Below are positions 10,736 through 20,690 of a stretch of DNA of 64,000 bases, piece after piece. A program made the position numbers and the translations under genes. The stretch covers positions 46,864-110,863 of the forward strand of contig BROG01001169.1 of NCBI GenBank assembly GCA_030159075.1. Direction: 5' to 3'. Each line of letters begins with the position of its first letter. The first letter of the stretch is position 1. This DNA is from Atrina japonica. Taxonomy: Eukaryota > Mollusca > Bivalvia > Pterioida > Pinnidae. Under the pieces are notes generated by a model. That model made no database searches. It had not been told where the DNA came from and saw only the letters and a program-made list of their open reading frames with translations.

Positions 10736-13700
10736 TTTATTGTACAAGACCAGTCTGTCATGGTCTTTGGTGATGACAGGGTAAAAGTTATCATAGGCAG
10801 CTAATTCAGTCTTGTCAAATCTGCTCAGACTTGGTCGCCATTAAGAACATACCTGAACAGGTGTACAAAGCAATGTTCTTATAGACATTATATTAGATGG
10901 GATAGTGGGTAAAAGTGATGGAGGGCTATTACAAGAGTACTGCTGTATATATCAAAACCAATCTGTCTTGTCTTAAGTCCATAAGTGTATTTGTAAATCC
11001 AGGATATTTTGCGAGATGTATAAATATCTTAAAAAAAATTTAGCTACCATATTTTATTCCTTAAGTAACATCAAAATTCATAACATGCAATACCACACTT
11101 CTCCAGACTTAAAGAGTACCTTATCGAATATTTTGTCAACTTTGAAAATCAACACTTTCGAAAATGGGCCGCTTGAGACTTTACATGCTGAATGTAAATG
11201 AAGTTGACAGTTAAGTGAAAAGTGAAGATAAGCTTTGGTATTTCATCAGGGAAGTTTTGTTAAAAGTTAATGATGGGTTATGACTGTCTTACAAAATTGA
11301 CCAATGCATGAGAAATGGTGCTCAGGACGTTAGACTACACTATTTCCTACTGTAATTGTTGTATTAAAATATTGTTATTCTTTAAAAAGAAAATATTTCG
11401 TATATCTTGTGTTCTCTTGTTGAAGGGTCTAAATTCATTTGGTAAATAGCAGCCATATCTTGTGTTACAGCCAAGTAATGAAACAGATAGACTGTCAGTG
11501 TTGCTGACTGATCTCACGGTATGTACGTGACTGATAGATCTCATGATAGCTGCCTTGTGTAGATACGTTGCTTTTTATTAATTATAAAATGAGTTCAGTT
11601 CTGACTATTATTGGGCAACATTCTGGAGTTATGAGAGCTTATTACCATTTCCAATTACATCTGTTTTACTCGTACAAAAATTTCTCAACTAGAAATGTGG
11701 TACTTTTATGAATCGCCATCCCAGGGGAACGGGGGAGTTGGTGGTGATTCACTTTGTTTCCAGAAGAATGCTGTACATGTATGACAAATCTACACTCATA
11801 TTAAGTTAATAAGAGTAATGATGTAAAATGTGTTATATAATGTCATATTGGAGATTCCTAAACTAATAAACAGAAGTGTATTCCAAAGGAAAATGTCCGC
11901 AGGTAACCCAACTTATAGGGAAGCTGATCACTCCATGGTTTTAGTGCTGGTTTTTAAAACATAAATAAAGAACTTGTATGATTGAAGTATTTTCACAACT
12001 TTATATATTCACCCCCATAGATATTGTATTATTCACTACCCATACATGGGTTTCTATAATTGGTTCGTTTTGTCCCAACCCATTGTAGGGATAAATAATG
12101 TCCCATATAGCCATCACAAATACATCTATACAAATTATTATGCAGTACTTGTACTGTATGCTGGCTACAGTTACACTCACGTGACAAAAGTGTCAATTAA
12201 TGTCATTGTCTCATGTTACAAGTACTTTTTTTTTTCTAAATAACCGGTCTGACTCCTCTATTCAATGAAATCTTGTTAACTTATTCACATTTGTAAATTA
12301 TTTTCTCTTTTTAAACTCGTTTAAAATGTGTTAATTTCTTTATATGCCACTTTGAGGGTTTTTATGTGACAAACGGAAACCGTAGCATCATATCCTTTGT
12401 TGTTCATTGTAAGTGAAATCAACAAAATTGTTGCTTATCAGGAAGTTTCAAAGTTTTTTTTAAACAAATATCAGATGAAAGTAAATAAACTTTCTTCTGA
12501 ACAGAGATACAAAGACAAACTGATTTAAAATTTTGTATGACCTTTAGGTTAAAGATCAGAGGTCAAATTACTTTGACTAGACAAACGGAAACCGTAGCAT
12601 CATATCCTTTGTTGTTCATTGTAAGTGAAATCATCAAAATTGTTGCTTATCAGGAAGTTTCAAAGATTTTTTAAAAACAAATATCAGATGAAAGTAAATA
12701 AACTTTCTTCTGAACATAATATTTCACAAGAAGTGATGAAAGCATTCATTTGTGACAGTTACTGGAGAAAAGTTCCATTTAACATAGAAAGCTATGGGGA
12801 ATATGGCGTTAATTGACATCTTACGAGACGTGAGTATAGTTCAGCGTTCGTATCTTTTTGTATGTTGTTACATATGTCATTTCACGTGTGTGTGGTTGTT
12901 GCGTAATATTTCATGTGTGATTGATTTGAGAACTTCAGGTATCATGACGGACGTGTCAATTAACAGATTTTAAAACATTTATATATCATCGTGACCCCAA
13001 AGCTTCGGAAATATGGAGTAAACTTACGAGTAATTTAGCTGTAGCATACTGTAAATATGTACAAAATTTGTGATCTTGTTTTACTGTATATATTTGTAAA
13101 TTGTTAAAGTTTGTTTGATTGCAACTTGAGAAGTAGTCCATGCCAGTAGAGTTATCATTTTATATTTGTTTGTAAAATTGAATAAAAGTCAAGTTGTTTT
13201 TATAAAAAAAATATCTTGTTATTTAGCAGAATTAAAAATAGAGTTGAGGTTCACGTTTCACTCTTCATGGATTGTGAACGTTATTTGTAAAGTCGATAGC
13301 GGATGGTCTTGTGCCCGGCATAATAAAATTTGAGAAAAACAGAATTGTTGGTGGGATATATAGTAAGATTAATGTTACCTGGCTTGATATATATTTGTGA
13401 AACCTTTCTTGACATGGACCAGTTTATATTTTGGGTAATAAAGCCTACCAAAACGTAAATTACACTGGAAAATGTGCTTGCCTACTCTTCCAAATATACT
13501 CTGGTGCAATATATAGTCATGTGACTTTTTCAGACTTCAGTAATTATCAAATTTTATGGTGCCACATCCAGGGTTCGATTCCCGATATTTGGTCATACCT
13601 AAGACTTTAAAAAGTCGGATATTGTTCCCTTGCCGGACATTGTACATGAGAAGAATTGAAAGTCAGGGTTGTTTTAATGAGGTCATGTGTCACTTTAGGC

Positions 13701-14104
13701 GTGTCACGTGAAACAACTGTGACGTCATTATATTTTGAAGTTGGATGTTGTTTCACGGTAACCCAAATATTTTTCAGTTATAATTGTGGTGGTTGTGGCC
13801 AGTGATAAAAAGAATGCGGTTCCAATGTACGCAGGAAGAGTTTTTAGTAAGATCGATGTTACCTGGCGGTGACACTAAGTGAAGAACACTTCATTTTTGT
13901 GGTGGTTAGTGGGTGTTATTAAGTTCTATTTACTTAGAATCAATTAATTTATTACATACAGCCTTTAATTTTTATGGACAAAAAACTTGAAATTCATAGA
14001 TTTATGCTAAAAATAGTACGTAGTTACTCTAGTTCTAGGCGGCATTTTTACTTTGAGTTTTCTTTGCTTTCATCAAACACTTTTTCAAAATTTGAGAGCC
14101 GTGT

Positions 14105-14290
14105 AGATGAGACATTAAAAATCGAGGTCCCGTGTCACAATGGCTATCAGCACGTTAAATAACCCTCACCGCTTTTTGGCTTATGTGTCACAGTGGGTAT
14201 CGGCACGTTAAATAACCCTCACCGCTTTTTGGCCTATGTGTCGCAGTGGCTATCGTCACGTTAAATAACCCTCACTGGGCCTATGTGTGC
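14105..14290. repeat. SINE-like core plus 53-bp units (copy 2)
   Basis: Duplicate of 7695-7870, with 'gatgagacattaaaaatcg' and 'aggtcccgtgtca' followed by the 'aataaccctcac' array. It is slightly closer to the SINE core at 48210 than copy 1 is (CCCGTGTCA rather than CCCGTTTCA). Confidence 0.5.
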
Positions 14291-15281
14291 CGACCATATG
14301 CCAAAAATTGAAGCCCTTTACTGGCATTTGGTGACGTCTCCATACACCACTGCTAAATTTGGTGACGTCTCCATACACCACTGCTAATGTCATTGTTATT
14401 TGAATTTACGTGACATGGTTTTTTCTTGACCTTTCAAAAGGTAAGAGGTTAAAAATTAAACCGGAAACAACCTATAGTCCGTTGGTGTGCCTCTGTCGGT
14501 AAATATGATGGTGACGAAAATTACAATGACGTCATAGCAATCGTCATCTATTATTTATAACGAAATAGTTTCAATCACATCAAAGATTGAATGTATACGG
14601 AACTGATCACGAATCAATCGTAAATGTAAGTGACAAATGGCTAACTGAAGTAATTCTGCGTCAGAATATTCTTTGTATGTTCATAGACTTGAGTCGCAAA
14701 GACCTTCCAGCCATAACCTTATAGGCCTATATTTTTTGCTTACTAGCCTTATATATGTAATAGATCTAATGTACAGTAGTCTATATTTTTAAAACTGCAA
14801 TATACAGAATATTTTCCTAGATGTACAGTGATTTTTAAAAATGTTTACATGATTACTGAGCGGACGACTTTTAGCGTTTTTTAATTTTTATAATTTAGTT
14901 GGTGTAAATCTACTTCAACGGTCAACAAAATCTAGCACATAGATCTATAAGTTTGTGTCGGATGTTTTACATTTGGATTAGATTTTCGAATGTGCTATAG
15001 GCCAAGGTGAAACGATATAGATCTTGAAGCTAATATACATGTAATGTTTGTAAATCTACTGCTGACTTAAGAGGTAAAGAAAACAATGTTAGATCTAATT
15101 TATAATTTCAAAGTGATAAACAAATTCAGGAGAAATATTTTCAATAGCAAATTTAAAAAATTAATATTGAATTTCAAAATATTTTATTGACTATTTGCAA
15201 TTCATTTATATTTCACACTGTACTGTACTGTACACATGTAAGAAAAAAATTATGAATTTTACATGTACAGTCATGGGACAT

Positions 15282-15760
15282 TAATATTCGCCAATTGTGT
15301 TATTTTCTAATTTGTTTTATGTAAAACCAACAATTTTTAAATGCTTATGATAGTAAAATCCATAATTCATACCAGATTTGACAATTTCATATTTATAGCC
15401 CCTATTTATATTTTCATATTTATTTTTAAATTGTTTTATCCTCCAAAGAATCATTAATTTCTCAAAATAAACAAAGATTATATCTAATCACCAATCTCCT
15501 TCAATCTCAAATTTGCTGAATTAATTTCAATAGCTTTGTTATGTATACTGAATGACAGCTAAGATGGAGACATTTGAGTGCTTTCCTTGAATTACCGCAA
15601 TGATTTGAGCGCGTAATGCGCTAATATTAGTATACCACTAAACTAAGTACATGTATAGTATTTCCTCTAATCCGTAGAATTTATCTCAACAATATTTGCA
15701 CAGGATTTATGAAATTTAATTGGTATCGATTACATTTGCTAAAATAAAATAACAATAACG
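15282..15760. other. Unannotated AT-rich interval
   Basis: Flanks the right end of the tandem duplication. No open frame, repeat or RNA gene is recognised. Confidence 0.5.
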
Positions 15761-15958
15761 TCAAAAAAGGTAAAAAGGTGGTGATGTCCTGGGCCTATAA
15801 GGTGGTGGTGTTGGCGGTAGGCGGCTCGTAAACGCGGGCGCACGTGCAATCTTATCTTCGGGCGACGAACACCGATTAATGTCTCTACGGAAATCACTCT
15901 CCGATGGTACATCTCCAAAGTTGTCCATGATAATCTGATACCAAGTAAAACCAAATGT
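15761..15958 (-). CDS. Possible terminal coding exon, proline-rich, unknown protein
   Basis: On the minus strand a 65-codon frame runs from an AG acceptor-like site (aaaccag|aca) to TGA at 15763-15761. It begins TFGFTWYQIIMDNFGDVPSE and ends with a proline-rich tail (LPPTPPPYRPRTSPPF). It is GC-richer than its surroundings, which supports former coding function. In the genome its upstream side is occupied by an RT relic starting at about 15961, and an in-frame stop lies four codons upstream, so it is either a spliced last exon or a fragment truncated by the insertion. I do not recognise the protein. Confidence 0.35.
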   Translation of the reverse strand, partial: TFGFTWYQIIMDNFGDVPSESDFRRDINRCSSPEDKIARAPAFTSRLPPTPPPYRPRTSPPFYLF

Positions 15959-15960
15959 CT

Positions 15961-16660
15961 GGTTTATATATTATTAAAATGCTGGGGTTTCTAGTAGACA
16001 ACATCTTCGTGGTGTTTGCAGAAAAAAAAAACAACAAATTGTCGGCATTCCAATGGGTACCAATTGTGCCCCTCTCTTGGCTGACATATTTTTTGTATTC
16101 ATATGAAGCGGAGTTTATACAGTCTCTGCTGTCCAAAGAAAACAAACAGCATCTCGGTTGAATTTTACTTACAGGTATATCGACGATGTTCTGTCCATAA
16201 ATAATTCAGAATTTCAGAATGACCTCGGCCAGATGTATCTTGTTGATCTAGAGATCAATGAGACGACAGAGACTAACACATCTGCTTCTTACCTAGATTT
16301 AATCCTGTCGAAAGGAAAAGACGGTTAACTTCACACATCCCTCTATGACAAACGAGACGATTTCAATTTCCATATTACAAACTTTCTTTTTCTAAGTAGT
16401 AATATTCCATCTTCTCCTTCCTATGGTGTTTTCATTCCACAACTTATAGGTAATGCCAGGGCATGCTTTTCTTATGAATGTTTTATTCTGAGAGCTAAAC
16501 GACTAGCCAACAAACTACTTACACAAGGTTACGTTGTTGAACACTTGGAGTCGTTTTTATGGTTAATACGGGGATCTTGTTAAACATTATGAAGTCCCCC
16601 TCTAAGAGATATTACATTGTATTCTGGATCACAGCCACAGAGAGTGACCCCGTTTCACCA
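15961..16660 (+). pseudogene. RT-B reverse transcriptase relic (Penelope-like), copy 1
   Basis: Translation in shifting frames shows RT blocks in order: DNIFVVF; a degraded 'FQ..IPMGTNCAPLLADIF' region; RYIDDVLSI with catalytic YIDD at 16176-16187; ASYLDLIL; LYDKRDDFNFHITNF; and ARACFSYE..LANKLLTQGYVVE. Several frameshifts and a stop after KGKDG make it non-functional. The N-terminal part of the RT is missing. The layout (YIDD, then LY-K-D-F, then RYAR) resembles Penelope-like elements, but no GIY-YIG endonuclease follows. Identification as RT is firm; the class is inferred. Confidence 0.75.
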
Positions 16661-16860
16661 ATAATGCTTTTCACCGAACTTGACCTCATCACCATGTGGC
16701 ATGTCAGCAGAAGACGCTGCCTCCTTCCGGACACCTGGTCTTATCCCGTTTGGGATTTGAAATTGTTCTCCATGGTGAGACCATTTTCACATCTGATTCG
16801 TCGTGTTATAATGGACTTGAGTTTTGATTATTGATTGGTACTTCTTCTTTACTTATTTAG
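16661..16860 (+). mobile_element. RT-B 3' tail
   Basis: Shared with 25730-25965 and 52045-52320: 'caccgaacttgacctcatca', a GG-ATGTGGCATG segment, 'ccggacacctggtc', then 'gttataatggacttgag' and 'gattattgattggtacttct'. It is the conserved 3' non-coding end of the RT-B family. Shorter pieces recur at 37960-38090, 40145-40255 and 47587-47625. Confidence 0.7.
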
Positions 16861-17035
16861 AGACTATGAACGCGCACGCAAACTATGACGTCAGAGGGAT
16901 ATTCGGAGTATAAGTTGTTTCATGACTCCTACTACTACTACGTTTTTGTCTTATACCTTAGATGATTTATACATACATGACTGAAGTGACCATGTATATA
17001 ATACTACATCTCTCAGTTTCAATACTAGTACTAAT

Positions 17036-17545
17036 ATGGCTTACTATCAGTCCATATCTCCCGATACGATACAATTAAAACATGAATTTACCATGGTTGT
17101 GACAGGACCTATCAAATCGGGGTTAACTGAATTTGTAAAACAGTTGATAGAATGATACAATGGATTCATCATGTTCACTTCATTCAAAATATACCTGAGG
17201 ATTACGAAGTCTTAGTTTCTGATCCAACTCTGATGGGTAGTAAAACTCGATTCTATCGTAGAATGGTTTACACGTGAAGCACATCATCGAAACACAAGTG
17301 TGATCTACATAATTCAAAACGTGTTTGATCGTGCTAAACAATATCGTACCATAAGTCTGAAAGCTCATAAGAATCCTAGAGATAAATTTCAAGTGACCAG
17401 CTTATCACGTCAATAAGACCAACCAGGATTCAATCATGCTTATCACGATGCTACAAATCGTCCTCATGGTTATCTTGATGGATCTCACATCGTCTACCCT
17501 TGAAAATGTAAGATTAAGATCAGATCTGTTTCATCCTTGGTATAC
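17036..17545 (+). pseudogene. Polinton/adintovirus-like packaging ATPase relic
   Basis: In the two or three frames needed to follow it, the translation gives a degraded Walker A region (FTMVVTGPIKSGLTEFVKQL, with the P-loop lysine replaced by leucine), then HHRNTSVIYIIQNVF, then LKAH next to KNPRDKFQV, then GFNHAYHDATNRPHGYL. These blocks are diagnostic of the FtsK/HerA-type DNA-packaging ATPase of Polintons and adintoviruses, which pumps the genome into capsids. The part between the Walker A region and the HHRN block is mostly lost, and a deletion lies between LKAH and KNPRD. A stop after the FVKQLIE segment and frameshifts confirm it is dead. Confidence 0.65.
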
Positions 17546-17631
17546 GGGAGGAATAGTGTTGTATACGCCTTATAAGCAGACAGTGACTTTCTCTAGGCCG
17601 TCATTTCCCGTATTCCTGTCAACGTAGAATC

Positions 17632-17886
17632 ATGAATCCTTTACCTAAAGCCACTAGTAAACTGGTGACTATTTTAAGAAAATTGCAATTGGAGAAAGAT
17701 CCCGTAAGACGCCAAGAACTGTTAGAATTAGGTAGAGACGCTTTATTGAAATGGTTTGGTATGGGGACTAAAAATCTCCTGTCTGGTACTATTCCAGTGA
17801 CCAAACCTAAAGCAACGTCAATACAGAGAAATGCTCCCCCCGATAAAAAAAAAAACCAAAAAAAACCAAAAAAAAAAAAAAAATGA
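17632..17886 (+). pseudogene. Small Polinton-associated ORF, unknown function
   Basis: An 84-codon frame starts MNPLPKATSKLVTILRKL and continues into a leucine/lysine-rich helix and GMGTKNLLSGTIPVTK, then dissolves into a poly-lysine run encoded by A-runs. It lies about 90 bp downstream of the ATPase relic on the same strand, a spacing typical of compact Polinton gene arrays. I do not recognise it. It could be a small structural protein cut off by the SINE-like insert at about 17895. The A-run C-terminus is probably decay or an insertion junction, not original sequence. Confidence 0.4.
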
Positions 17887-17894
17887 TGATGATT

Positions 17895-18040
17895 TTGATT
17901 TGATTTGTTTTTTTGTTTTACGCCATACTCAACAATTTTTCCGTCATATGATGGCGTCTATTTTTTATTGGTGAAGGAGAAACCCCGGTTACCCAGGTAA
18001 AGACCACCGACCTTCCGCAAGAAAACTGGCAAACTAAAAA
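17895..18040 (+). mobile_element. SINE 3' core (BivaMD-like) fragment
   Basis: 'gttttacgccatactcaaca' , 'tttttccgtcatatgatggc', 'ggagaaaccccggttacc' and 'accaccgaccttccgc' match a conserved core widespread in molluscan SINEs (the BivaMD type, from memory). A second copy is at 38610-38875 and a short piece is at 25212-25250. It lies between two Polinton-like fragments. Confidence 0.5.
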
Positions 18041-18487
18041 CTGATGAAGAAGCTAAGAAAACTGCTTTCTTAAAACGTGGAGGGGCAGGGTTCTTAGATG
18101 GGGAAATAATTTGATCCCTATTAAAGTTGGCTAGTCGTCTCAAGAAGAACACTGCACCACCTAAAAAAAACATCCCTCCTCCTAAGCAGAAAAAGAAGAG
18201 CCCTAAGAAGAAGAAGAACCCGCCATTGATTCTTAAACTGAATCTGAAACAGATTCGTGAAGCTGACACATTGAATCAGGCTTCTACTACACGAATACCG
18301 TCTCCATTTGTAACCAACAGTCCTGTATGCTACTGCAACATCTATCTTTGGACAACCCATACGCCTACCTGGTAGACCTAATATCAAAATTACTCAACGG
18401 AAACAACCTCATATTACTAAGACGAAAGCAGTCCTACAGAACTTGAATGTACCTAAATCTACTCCTACTGCTACTCCAAAGCAGTCC
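18013..18487 (+). pseudogene. Proline/lysine-rich Polinton-associated ORF relic
   Basis: One frame from about 18013 reads KKTGKLKTDEEAKKTAFLKR then GGAGFLDGEII, a TGA, then repeated PPKKN/PPPKQKKKSPKKKK blocks to about 18330. After a frameshift the same composition continues (QPIRLPGRPNIKITQRKQP, PKSTPTATPKQS). Such basic, proline-rich sequence suits a DNA-condensing or minor virion protein, but no family is assigned. At 18488 the frame passes without a break into RT-A sequence. Being next to the ATPase relic on the same strand suggests one original element. Confidence 0.4.
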
Positions 18488-18976
18488 TTGTCCTTTAATT
18501 TGACATTTAGATATATCAACGACGTTTGGTCAATTAATAATGACAATTTTCATACATATGTCAGTGCGATATATTCCAGCCAACTAGAAATTAAAGATAC
18601 AACAGAATCAAGCGCACACGCTTCATACTTAGACATTTTACTTAATATAAACACAGATGCCAAATTAGCAACTAAATTATACGACAAACGCGACGATTTC
18701 GGCTTTCCCATCGCAAATGTTCCACATTTAAGTAGTAATATCCCTCTGTAATCTGCATATGGAGTTTATATTTTACAAATGATCCGATATGCCAGGGCGT
18801 GCACAACATATGAAGATTTCATATACAGAGGTAAACTACTCGTTGACAAATTATTGACACAGCGATATCGAATGTCAACGTTCCGCAAGTTTTACGGTCG
18901 GTATAATAGTATTGTTTGCGACTTCTCTGTTTCACTAAGTGAAATGTTGAGTTGTCTTTGCGTTGGCGGTTGTTGA
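18488..18976 (+). pseudogene. RT-A reverse transcriptase relic, copy 1 (C-terminal half)
   Basis: 5'-truncated at the middle of the RT: LSFNLTFRYINDVWSI (the YIDD box mutated to YIND), SYLDILLNIN, KLYDKRDDFGFPI, PHLSSNIP, a stop, then IRYARACTTYEDFIYRGKLL, and FRKFYGRYNS near the end. The protein stops at 18974-18976 and is followed by the RT-A 3' tail. The loss of the second catalytic aspartate pair, the stop after SSNIPL and a frame change show it is inactive. The family is described fully at 44822-46110. Confidence 0.8.
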
Positions 18977-19212
18977 GACGTCTGTACCAATTGTGACGAG
19001 GATTCACTCCTCACGTGTTTCATTGGACTTGACTGTGGACTCACGGCGGGTGTGACCGGTCGATAGGGGATGCTTACTCCTCCATGGCACCTTATCCCAC
19101 CTCTTGGTTTCCAGAGGTCCGTGTTTGTCCATAGTTACCGGATTTGTATCTATGTCCTGTTCATTCTATTGATTTATGCTTTGGTATCTGAGGTTTTATT
19201 TAAATAAATAGT
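18968..19212 (+). mobile_element. RT-A 3' tail
   Basis: Non-coding end of RT-A: 'ttgttgagacgtctgtacca', 'ggactcacggcgggtgtgac', 'ggggatgcttactcctccat', 'ttggtttccagaggtccg', ending 'tggtatctgaggtttt'. The same tail occurs at 19716-19950 and 41115-41291 (both nested in R), at 46110-46260, and on the minus strand at 30207-30345 and 33631-33850. Confidence 0.8.
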
Positions 19213-19589
19213 GGCATTCATCACGTTCACTGAACAAACACAAAACCGTATCTATTTTTTAAAAGGAATATGCTAATTTGACGTTCTTAGTTCACAAGTA
19301 GATAAACGGTTCGCTAAATTTTATGATTTTATTGACAATGATGTTTAAAACAACAATATGTCACACGTATTCCAATGCTGTAATAAATTAATATATGAAA
19401 TATATTCCGTAATTTGATAGCATACAATTGTAAACAAAGATCCAAATTATTGCTTATTTGAAGAGAATTTCAGAAATGTGTATATTCATTTTTAGAGGAA
19501 TATCATAAATGTGACGCAGAAATCTATACGTAAATGAGGACCAATAATAATATGCTACCTAATCACACAACACAAAAGTTTTAAAAGCT

Positions 19590-20065
19590 ATTATACAGTC
19601 AAATATTACTAACATAATACCGAAGTTATAATGTTTAAACGTCATCAGTTGAGCTCCAATTTTACATAGATTTCTAAAGGGAAAGTGGTACATTACAAGG
19701 CCAAATAATAAATCTTGGTTGTTGAGACGTCTGTACCAATTGTGACGAGGATGCACTCCTCACGTGTTTCACTGGACTTGACTGTGGACTCACGGCGGGT
19801 GTGACCGGTCAACAGGGGATGCTTACTCCTCCATGGCACCTGATCCCACCTCTTGGTTTCCAGAGGTCCGTTATTGTCCATTTTTTATCGGATATGTATC
19901 AATGTCCTGGACATTCTATTGATTTATGCTTTTGTATCTGAGGTTTTTATATCTGAATACATAGCCAAATCCGTCTAAGAGTAACCACTGTAAAAAGATG
20001 ACATTTTGCTTTTGAAAAAAATAGTTAGATAAACTATGAGCGGGCCATGATTCATGTTGGAATAT
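19590..20065 (-). repeat. R repeat (minus), split by an RT-A tail insertion
   Basis: 19590-19715 and 19951-20065 are the two halves of one R repeat in minus orientation ('ataataccgaagttataatg', 'cagttgagctccaattt' then 'ccaaatccgtctaagagtaa'). At 40862-41114 the same stretch is uninterrupted here ('aataataaatctaaaagtat'). The 4-bp ATCT at 19712-19715 is repeated at 19951-19954, as expected of a target-site duplication. Confidence 0.75.
19716..19950 (+). mobile_element. 5'-truncated RT-A retro-insert (tail only)
   Basis: Begins 'tggttgttgagacgtctgta', just after the RT-A stop position, and ends 'tgtatctgaggttttta'. It is flanked by ATCT on both sides and sits inside an R repeat, so both ends are defined. 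Severe 5' truncation plus a short duplication is the mark of target-primed reverse transcription. Confidence 0.75.
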
Positions 20066-20690
20066 AATATATATCATTTTTAGAAAGTCTACCATATTGC
20101 TTTTGGAAGGCTCGTGATCTCTTACCGGGCATGGTGTACAGGTTCTCTCTACCATCATTTAAACTCACCGCACACCTTATATATTATGATTATTATTAAA
20201 ATGTTGAGTTGGTGTAAAATACTATTATCAAAAAGTGGAAACATGATACTATTCAACAGACCTCAGATTTGTGCCTTCATCGGTGCGTAGCAATACATAC
20301 TATCAATAGTTTTTGTCCTGATGACTTTATATCCCGTCAAACCGTATGCTCTTAACCAAGTATTTAATAAGTCAGTTCTATTCAACATTGTGTGTCATTT
20401 TTATGTTTTTTATTTTCTTATATCTTTTGATCAAACTTAAGATAAATCATTGCAGATTACGTATTAGTTATTGGAATTGCTTTATATTTGACGATGAACA
20501 TTTGGCCGCGCAAGCAGGATATATGTGCGGAAAGATAGCACATACTACTACATGTATGTAGTTTTAGTCACCCTGTTATTGGTTCTCAACCCATCTCATA
20601 TCTGTATCCTCAACAATTTATTTTTAAATGTTTTCCAATATTACTTTCCTTTATTAGTGTTCTCCGTTACCAGCATCAATGTACAACAAA
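20066..20690. other. Unannotated interval
   Basis: AT-rich, with no coding frame or repeat that I can tie to another part of the window. The last six bases (AACAAA) are the left copy of the target duplication of the Polinton-like element. Confidence 0.5.

Larger units (their letters stand above)
8869..15281. repeat. Tandem segmental duplication, copy 2 (4.85 kb plus insert)
   Basis: Begins at 'atcctgatgcac' directly after copy 1 and ends at 'cagtcatgggacat' before unrelated sequence. It differs from copy 1 by the 1.57-kb insert at 9170-10735, by an internal repeat of about 213 bp (the 'gacaaacggaaaccg' segment at about 12369 is repeated at about 12582), by an extra 'ggtgacgtctccatacacca' near 14353, and by scattered substitutions. 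No protein gene is convincing. A 71-codon open frame at 8875-9090 is preserved in both copies, but at this low divergence that says little. Confidence 0.85.

Noticed and set aside
16559..16834. 91-codon plus-strand frame
   Set aside because: It is the RT-B tail read in a chance frame; the true RT frame ends before it and the peptide has no family.
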